DNA from: Chlamydiota bacterium | Lineage (GTDB): Bacteria; Chlamydiota; Chlamydiia; Chlamydiales; Rhabdochlamydiaceae | Assembly: GCA_023269365.1 (NCBI GenBank) | Contig: JAHFTN010000026.1 | Coordinates: 1 to 5,646 of the forward strand | Direction of reading: 5' to 3' | DNA: 5,646 nucleotides | Shown here: positions 1-4,088 of the stretch, piece after piece | Layout of the letters: every line of letters begins with the position of its first letter | How positions within the stretch are numbered: the stretch's first letter is position 1 | Notes under the pieces: generated by a model | What the model was told of the DNA's origin: nothing | The model's input: only the letters and a program-made list of their open reading frames with translations | Databases searched by the model: none | Position numbers and translations under genes: made by a program

Positions 1-275
1 TCCGTTCTGTAGGGCAAAAAGACCCTCTTCTTGAATTTAAACACGAGGCCTTTGCCCTCTTTGATGCGCTGACGTTGAGGATGAAGCAAGAGATTGCGCA
101 TGCTCTTTTCAAATTCTCGATGGTGGTCCCCGAAGCCCCCTCAGCGCCGTCGCCAGCAGCTCCGCGCCTGATGACAAGGCACCGTCCCCTTGTGGATCTT
201 TCCCTGATGCCCGAGTTAGAACCATTTGCAGCCCTTCGCCCTTCAGTGGGAGAGAATGACTTGCTCATTACTTAG
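1..275 (+). CDS. secA: Protein translocase ATPase SecA, C-terminal end (5' truncated by window)
   Basis: SecA is the cytoplasmic motor ATPase that pushes unfolded preproteins through the SecYEG channel. Only the last 90 residues are visible. The frame is open from base 3 (bases 1-2 end a codon) to the TAG at 273-275. The first residues read RSVGQKDPLLEFKHEAFALF, which matches the conserved helical scaffold block of SecA (LRxxGQKDPLxEYKxExFxLF). The preceding partial codon ends in TC, compatible with the expected Leu. A Pro/Ala/Ser-rich linker follows (VVPEAPSAPSPAAP), then a short acidic and hydrophobic tail ending in DLLIT. No Cys-rich CxCx8C[HC] zinc-binding motif is present, whereas E. coli SecA carries one for SecB and lipid contact. 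Loss of that domain is, from memory, normal in chlamydial SecA. The gene converges on the minus-strand gene ending at 425. The family call is firm; the start lies outside the window. Confidence 0.9.
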   Translation, partial: RSVGQKDPLLEFKHEAFALFDALTLRMKQEIAHALFKFSMVVPEAPSAPSPAAPRLMTRHRPLVDLSLMPELEPFAALRPSVGENDLLIT

Positions 276-316
276 AGTTCTCTGTACTGGACAATTTTTT
301 TTTAGAGGACAAGAGC

Positions 317-412
317 AGAAGGAAAATAACAAGATATTAGGATGGACAGGATAAAAAGCAAAAAATAAATTTCCCCATCCTGTTCATCCTAATATCTTGT
401 TATTTTCCTTCT
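317..412. repeat. Long hairpin (36-bp inverted repeat) between convergent genes
   Basis: Bases 317-352 and 377-412 are reverse complements with a single mismatch in 36 positions (ggatGgac against ggatGaac in the complement). They enclose a 24-base A/T-rich loop at 353-376. Weaker complementarity with a small indel continues outward to about 310 and 422, just short of the stop codon of the minus-strand gene at 425. Each arm contains two AGGAT words nine bases apart. Reading on the plus strand, a T-rich stretch follows the stem, so it could end secA transcription. On the minus strand an A-rich run follows, so termination there would be less efficient. The stem is much longer than an ordinary terminator, so a dispersed intergenic repeat is equally possible. 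No flanking direct repeat is visible. Confidence 0.8.
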
Positions 413-424
413 CTTTCTTTGTGT

Positions 425-931
425 TTACGAGTTGGCTTTCTTCAGCCCGATGTAGAAGAGGGGAAGGGCGGCAAGACAATAGACAAACCAGTAGTGGCTG
501 TCCCATTCGAGGCGTAAAAAACCCCTGTCGGAAAAGAGGAGCTGTAATAGACCGATGGTCAGCAGATTGGCTCCCAAAGAAAGGAGCAAAATGGGAAAAA
601 AGCCGATCTTATTCTCTTGAGTGACGGCGGTCTCAGCAGCTTGCTGGGGGAGGATGGGGCTCCCTAAGGAAGGGGAAGTATAGTTTCTTTTTTCAACCAT
701 AGGTTCACTGGGGGGTTTGGGGTTATTAAGAGAGCCAACCCTTGCTGTATAAGGAGGGGCATAGGCGCCAGTTAGGCGTTGCTCTAGGGACTGATGGTGG
801 AGATCTTTCATTTGAGGTGGGGAGGTAAAGGGTTTTGAGAGTTCTGTAGAGCAATAGGGGCAAAGGTCGGCATCGAGAGGGATCCTTCCATCACACTGGA
901 TACACATTTTTTGTCTGTCTTTTGGATGCAT
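425..931 (-). CDS. Zinc-ribbon membrane protein of unknown function
   Basis: This 168-residue protein is not one I can name. Its N-terminus holds four cysteines, C10, C13, C24 and C27, as CxxC-x10-CxxC (CIQC...CPYC), a typical zinc-ribbon knuckle. Residues 31-108 form a Pro/Ser/Thr-rich, probably disordered linker. Residues 110-133 (starting GFFPILLLSLGANLL) and 146-163 are hydrophobic enough to span the membrane, joined by a short loop with charged and aromatic residues. The likely arrangement is a cytoplasmic zinc ribbon tethered to the inner membrane by a C-terminal two-helix anchor. The ATG at 931 is preferred although its upstream purine stretch (AAGAAGAG on the minus strand) is a modest ribosome site. 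The next ATG, at codon 9, has no better one. The gene is transcribed divergently from lpdA and convergently to secA. In Chlamydia trachomatis I recall a hypothetical gene (CT556) beside lpdA, which may be the counterpart; this is unverified. Confidence 0.75.
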   Translation of the reverse strand: MHPKDRQKMCIQCDGRIPLDADLCPYCSTELSKPFTSPPQMKDLHHQSLEQRLTGAYAPPYTARVGSLNNPKPPSEPMVEKRNYTSPSLGSPILPQQAAETAVTQENKIGFFPILLLSLGANLLTIGLLQLLFSDRGFLRLEWDSHYWFVYCLAALPLFYIGLKKANS

Positions 932-1039
932 AAAAAAGATCTCTTCTTTAGGCTCATCTTGTCACAAAGAAGTGCAAAATTTCTAGCATTTTCTTTTAAA
1001 ATCCGCCATAATCCGCCTATTATTTAGGAGCCTTGCACC
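932..1039. promoter_or_regulatory. Divergent upstream region of lpdA and the zinc-ribbon gene
   Basis: These 108 bases separate two divergent starts and should hold both promoters. The lpdA ribosome site is AGGAG at 1026-1030, nine bases before ATG 1040. Possible -10 hexamers for lpdA are TAAAAT at 997-1002 and CATAAT at 1007-1012, each five of six to consensus, but neither has a convincing -35 at normal spacing. TTGTCA at 959-964 resembles a -35 but faces only a poor -10. The word AATCCGCC occurs twice, at 1000-1007 and 1010-1017, ten bases apart, overlapping the candidate -10 elements. This could be an operator on one DNA face. No promoter here is assigned with certainty. Confidence 0.4.
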
Positions 1040-2440
1040 ATGGAAAGAAAAAGTTTTGATCTTGCTGTCATTGGATCTGGCCCAGGGGGGTATGTCGCTG
1101 CCATCAAGGCGTCCCAGTGTGGCCTTAAAGTCTGCTTGATAGAGAAAGGGGCTTTGGGTGGGGTGTGTCTCAATGTCGGCTGTATCCCCACAAAGACGCT
1201 GCTTGCAGGGGCACACGTCTTTCACCAGGTTCGCCACGCGGCGGACTTCGGAGTCATCACGGGGCCTGTTACCGTAGACTATGCAAAAATGAAGAGCAGA
1301 AAAGAGGGGGTTGTCGACAAGATAAAAAAAAGTCTTGAAGGACTCATTTTGGCAAATGGGATTACAATCCTGCGAGGAGTAGCTGAATTTATCTCCCCTC
1401 AAGAGCTTAAAGTGAAAGGGCAAGACAATATCTTGGTAACAGCGCCGCAAATCATTATCGCCTCTGGTTCAGAACCGTTGGATATCCCTGCATTCCCGTG
1501 TGATCACAAGAGGATTTTTAACTCTACTTCTATTCTGGAGCTCTCTTCTTTGCCCAAAACTCTTGCGATCATCGGAGGGGGATACATCGGCTGTGAATTT
1601 GCTTCCCTTTTTTCTGATTTGGGCGTTAAGGTGACGATTTTAGAGGCGCTCCCCTCTCTTGTCATGCTGCAGGGGAAAGCGGTTGCCGATGCATTGAAGA
1701 GCGCTTTTGTTAAGAAGGGGATCGATATCCAAACTCAGGTGAAGGTGGAAGGGATCGATTCTAGTGGGGCACTTCTTTCGGTGCGTCTTGAAAATAAGCC
1801 TCCTCTTTCCTTTGAAATGGTACTTGTGTCTGTGGGGAGAAAAGTCGTATCGTCAAGCTTGGGATTAGAAAGGGCGGGCGTCTTGACGAATGACAAGGGG
1901 ATGATTGTTGTGAATGAAAAAATGCAAACTACAGTTCCCGGGATCTATGCCATCGGCGATGTCACAGGGTTTTCTATGCTAGCTCATGTGGCCTCTCACC
2001 AGGGGATCGTCGCTGCAGCTAACGCATCGGGACAATTTGCAAAGATGCATTATGAAGCAGTTCCTGCCGTCATTTTTACCAACCCAGAAATTGCTACGGT
2101 GGGACTCACCCTCGAGCAAGCGCTAGAGGTAGGGATTCAAGCCAGCGTCGGAAAATTTCCTTTTCAGGCGTTGGGAAAAGCGATTGCTGCGATGGAGACA
2201 GACGGGTTTGCTCAGGTGGTTGTCGATCGGAAAACGGGGCAGATCTTAGGCGCTCAGGTCGTAGGGGCTGATGCAGGGACGCTGATAGCTGAGATGGCGC
2301 TTGCCATTGCCAATGAGCTCACTTTGGATTGTGTGACAGAAACGATCCATGCTCATCCAACACTCGCAGAGGCTTGGCTAGAGGCGGCTCTGCTTGCAGG
2401 CGATACCCCTATCCACTTCCCCCCTAAAGTAAAATTATGA
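1040..2440 (+). CDS. lpdA: Dihydrolipoamide dehydrogenase (E3)
   Basis: LpdA is the FAD-dependent E3 subunit that re-oxidises dihydrolipoyl groups on E2 proteins of pyruvate and 2-oxoglutarate dehydrogenase (and on glycine-cleavage H protein), passing electrons to NAD+ in the cytoplasm. At 466 residues it has normal family length. The order of motifs is complete: FAD-binding GSGPGG at 12-17; the redox disulfide GGVCLNVGCIPTK with C43 and C48; ASGSEP at 141-146; the NAD-binding GGGYIG at 179-184 after a beta strand; the second FAD contact AIGDVTG at about 304-310; and a C-terminal dimerisation domain with HAHPTLAE, where H439 and E444 form the catalytic dyad contributed across the dimer. All catalytic residues are intact. 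The ATG has AGGAG nine bases upstream. The stop overlaps the lipA start as ATGA, implying one transcript and translational coupling. In the neighbourhood only lipA is functionally related. Confidence 0.97.
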   Translation: MERKSFDLAVIGSGPGGYVAAIKASQCGLKVCLIEKGALGGVCLNVGCIPTKTLLAGAHVFHQVRHAADFGVITGPVTVDYAKMKSRKEGVVDKIKKSLEGLILANGITILRGVAEFISPQELKVKGQDNILVTAPQIIIASGSEPLDIPAFPCDHKRIFNSTSILELSSLPKTLAIIGGGYIGCEFASLFSDLGVKVTILEALPSLVMLQGKAVADALKSAFVKKGIDIQTQVKVEGIDSSGALLSVRLENKPPLSFEMVLVSVGRKVVSSSLGLERAGVLTNDKGMIVVNEKMQTTVPGIYAIGDVTGFSMLAHVASHQGIVAAANASGQFAKMHYEAVPAVIFTNPEIATVGLTLEQALEVGIQASVGKFPFQALGKAIAAMETDGFAQVVVDRKTGQILGAQVVGADAGTLIAEMALAIANELTLDCVTETIHAHPTLAEAWLEAALLAGDTPIHFPPKVKL

Positions 2441-3372
2441 CGACACAAGAGCTTTTTAATCCACTCCCCCCAGTGAAGAAAAATAAGCTGCCGATCAATC
2501 CCGAATCCTATCCGAGGGGGAGATTCCCCTCTTGGCTACATCGCAACTTGCCCCAGGGGAAAGCGGCTCTTGACACCAGCACAATCCTTGCAAAATACCG
2601 CCTTAACACCGTGTGCGAAGAGGCAAAATGCCCCAATCGCTTTGAGTGTTATTCCAATAAAACGGCTACCTTTTTAGCTTTAGGAAAGGCATGCACGCGC
2701 AACTGCGGCTTTTGCGATATCGACTTCACAAAAACCCCGCAGCTGCCAGAAGCCGATGAGCCGCTGCGCATCGCCCTTTCCGTTAAAGAGTTGGGCCTAA
2801 AGCATGTCGTCATCACTATGGTGGCTCGCGACGATCTTCCCGATGGAGGGGCCTCTTCGATTGCCGCCATCATGCGCGCTGTCAGAGAGGAAAATCCCTC
2901 TACTTCCATCGAGCTTCTCACCTCGGATTTTTGTGGAAACACAGCCTCTTTGGATTTCGTCTTACAAGAAAAGCCCGACGTCTTTAACCACAATATTGAA
3001 ACGGTAAGAGAACTTACCCCCCGCGTGCGTCATAAAGCTACCTATGATCAGACGTTACGCATGCTCCGCCATGCTAAAGCATCTCATTGCGCCACGCACA
3101 TTAAGTCAGGATTGATGGTAGGGCTTGGAGAGACAGCCGCTCAAGTCGAAGAGACTTTAAGGGATCTCTGCCAGGTGGGTTGCGATATTGTCACCATGGG
3201 GCAGTATCTTCAGCCCAATCAACGCAAACTCCTCGTTAAAGAATTTATCTCCCCAGAACAATTCAAGGCCTATGAAGTCTACGGCCATTCTCTAGGCATT
3301 AAGAAGATGTACTGCGGGCCTTTCGTGCGCTCGAGTTACCATGCCCATGAAGTCGCATCTCTTGACAAATAA
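2437..3372 (+). CDS. lipA: Lipoyl synthase, radical SAM
   Basis: LipA inserts two sulfur atoms at C6 and C8 of a protein-bound octanoyl chain, producing the lipoyl cofactor of E2 and H proteins. It uses one 4Fe-4S cluster to cleave S-adenosylmethionine and sacrifices a second cluster as sulfur donor. The 311-residue product shows both cysteine sets: the auxiliary CX4CX5C at C60, C65 and C71 (VCEEAKCPNRFEC) and the radical SAM CX3CX2C at C86, C90 and C93 (CTRNCGFC). ARDDLPDGGA at about 130-139, FNHNIETV near 183-190 and the C-terminal RSSYHA at 298-303, whose serine ligates the auxiliary cluster, are also present. The N-terminal extension of about 50 residues is normal. The ATG overlaps the lpdA stop by four bases and has only a weak upstream purine stretch, so translation probably depends on ribosomes finishing lpdA. 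It needs octanoylated substrate from LipB or a ligase, neither visible here. Confidence 0.97.
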   Translation: MTTQELFNPLPPVKKNKLPINPESYPRGRFPSWLHRNLPQGKAALDTSTILAKYRLNTVCEEAKCPNRFECYSNKTATFLALGKACTRNCGFCDIDFTKTPQLPEADEPLRIALSVKELGLKHVVITMVARDDLPDGGASSIAAIMRAVREENPSTSIELLTSDFCGNTASLDFVLQEKPDVFNHNIETVRELTPRVRHKATYDQTLRMLRHAKASHCATHIKSGLMVGLGETAAQVEETLRDLCQVGCDIVTMGQYLQPNQRKLLVKEFISPEQFKAYEVYGHSLGIKKMYCGPFVRSSYHAHEVASLDK

Positions 3373-3405
3373 ATTGTTTAATCCTTAAGGTGAAAAATAG
3401 TTAAC

Positions 3406-3581
3406 GGATTAACCTAAAAACGGCAGTTGAAAGCGGTAAATTGACGCAATCTTTTGAGTCTGAATCGATTCCGACAGAGGGGCCCTTCACCACTTGGGGA
3501 ATGTGCCCCTCTGTCGGAATCAATTCAGACTCAAAATCTTGCATCACTTTACCCCTTTCAACTGCCGTTTTTAGGATTAAC
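3406..3581. mobile_element. Near-perfect palindromic insertion, MITE/foldback-like, with 8-bp direct repeats
   Basis: Bases 3413-3483 and 3505-3575 are reverse complements over 71 positions with about six mismatches. The central 21 bases (3484-3504) themselves fold as ttcaCCA-ct-TGGggaa, so the symmetry runs almost to the centre. The outer ends of the palindrome read TAAAAACGGCAG in both directions. The word GGATTAAC stands directly repeated at 3406-3413 and 3574-3581, on either side. Because this word repeats head to tail, it is not part of the inverted symmetry and looks like an 8-bp target-site duplication. No transposase is encoded, so it would be a non-autonomous element moved in trans. 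Six T residues at 3582-3587 follow the right end, so the RNA hairpin could also terminate or attenuate transcription leaving lipA. Short open frames on both strands across it encode nearly the same peptide only because of the symmetry. Confidence 0.7.
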
Positions 3582-3587
3582 TTTTTT

Positions 3588-3592
3588 GGAGG
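3588..3592 (+). promoter_or_regulatory. Ribosome binding site deciding the start of the four-helix membrane protein
   Basis: GGAGG lies four bases before ATG 3597 and directly after the T run that follows the palindrome. The frame is open upstream to a TTG at 3441, but that region is the palindromic element and gives a hydrophilic, non-conserved-looking leader. The GGAGG/ATG pair therefore fixes the start at 3597. The spacing is slightly short but acceptable. Confidence 0.7.
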
Positions 3593-3596
3593 CAAG

Positions 3597-3974
3597 ATGC
3601 AGAACCCCTTATGGCTCGCAAGTATATTTGGGCCCCTTTTAATGATTCTTGGTGTATGGATGCTATTTTATCGTGATAATATGGTAAAAGTGTGCGCATC
3701 GATTAAAGCGACCCCAGGAGTTCTTTACGTCATGGGCGTAATGAATTTGTTGGTAGGACTTATGGTTATCAATATGTACAACGTGTGGATGATGGATATG
3801 ACACTTCTTGTCACTCTTGTCGGTTGGTTTCTCCTCCTGAAAGGGTTGGTATCCTTTTTCTTCCCACAGCTCCTGCTTAAACAAAAAGCTAGTGCAAAGA
3901 ACTTTAGCTTTAGAGGGCTTATCGCTCTTGTTTGGGGCTTTTTCCTTTGCTGGTCCGCTTTCTGGGCTCAGTAA
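3597..3974 (+). CDS. Small four-helix integral membrane protein, unknown function
   Basis: The 125-residue product is almost entirely hydrophobic. Four membrane segments can be drawn at about residues 5-24 (LWLASIFGPLLMILGVWMLF), 41-60, 66-91 and 104-123, separated by short loops containing the few charges (R26, D27, K31, K37, then KQKASAKNF at 95-103). A tract near residues 61-84 reads YNVWMMDMTLLVTLVGWFLL. From memory, similar small inner-membrane proteins with an 'NVW..D.TLLVTL.GW' signature occur in other intracellular gammaproteobacteria and chlamydiae as uncharacterised families. I cannot name the family or a function. The start is set by GGAGG at 3588-3592; a longer reading from TTG 3441 would translate the palindrome and is rejected. 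The gene stands between the palindrome, which may cut it off from lipA transcription, and a strong terminator at 3989, so it may be a single-gene unit. No clear promoter was seen. Confidence 0.75.
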   Translation: MQNPLWLASIFGPLLMILGVWMLFYRDNMVKVCASIKATPGVLYVMGVMNLLVGLMVINMYNVWMMDMTLLVTLVGWFLLLKGLVSFFFPQLLLKQKASAKNFSFRGLIALVWGFFLCWSAFWAQ

Positions 3975-3988
3975 TTTCCCTTCCCATT

Positions 3989-4022
3989 CCGGCTTAAGGT
4001 CCCTTAAGCCGGCTTTTTTTCT
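3989..4022 (+). terminator. Intrinsic terminator of the membrane protein gene
   Basis: Bases 3989-3999 (ccggcttaagg) and 4002-4012 (ccttaagccgg) form a perfect 11-bp stem with a two-base tc loop (opening to four or more in practice). C and seven T residues follow, then C-T. It lies 14 bases after the stop codon at 3974. This is a textbook Rho-independent terminator for plus-strand transcription. Confidence 0.93.
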
Positions 4023-4088
4023 TGAGGCCTTGCCCTCAATCTCCCAAATTTAGTATGCTTCATCTTCTTTATACCCTCGGGGAGATGT
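4022..4088 (+). promoter_or_regulatory. Upstream region of the repeat protein gene with small inverted repeat
   Basis: Immediately after the terminator, TTGAGG (4022-4027) and CCTCAA (4034-4039) form a 6-bp inverted repeat around ccttgc, which could be an operator or a second small hairpin. TAGTAT at 4051-4056 is a weak -10 candidate, four of six to consensus; TTGCCC at 4030-4035 would be its -35 but with only 15 bases between. The ribosome site is GGGGAG at 4079-4084, four bases before ATG 4089. Because a strong terminator lies just upstream, a promoter is expected here, but the assignment is weak. Confidence 0.35.

Noticed and set aside
295..303. Nine-T run after secA as an intrinsic terminator
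   Set aside because: Only a 4-bp stem can be drawn upstream of it, too weak to call; the hairpin at 317-412 is the better candidate.
397..624. 75-codon plus-strand frame
   Set aside because: Begins inside the hairpin arm and runs antisense to the two-helix end of the zinc-ribbon gene; no ribosome site.
983..1450. 155-codon minus-strand open frame
   Set aside because: Antisense to the conserved N-terminal half of lpdA; no motif or ribosome site supports it.
2649..2993. 114-codon minus-strand frame inside lipA
   Set aside because: Antisense to the cluster-binding region of LipA; composition typical of a shadow frame.
3441..3596. N-terminal extension of the membrane protein from TTG 3441
   Set aside because: It translates the palindromic element, is hydrophilic unlike the rest, has no ribosome site, and GGAGG sits just before ATG 3597.
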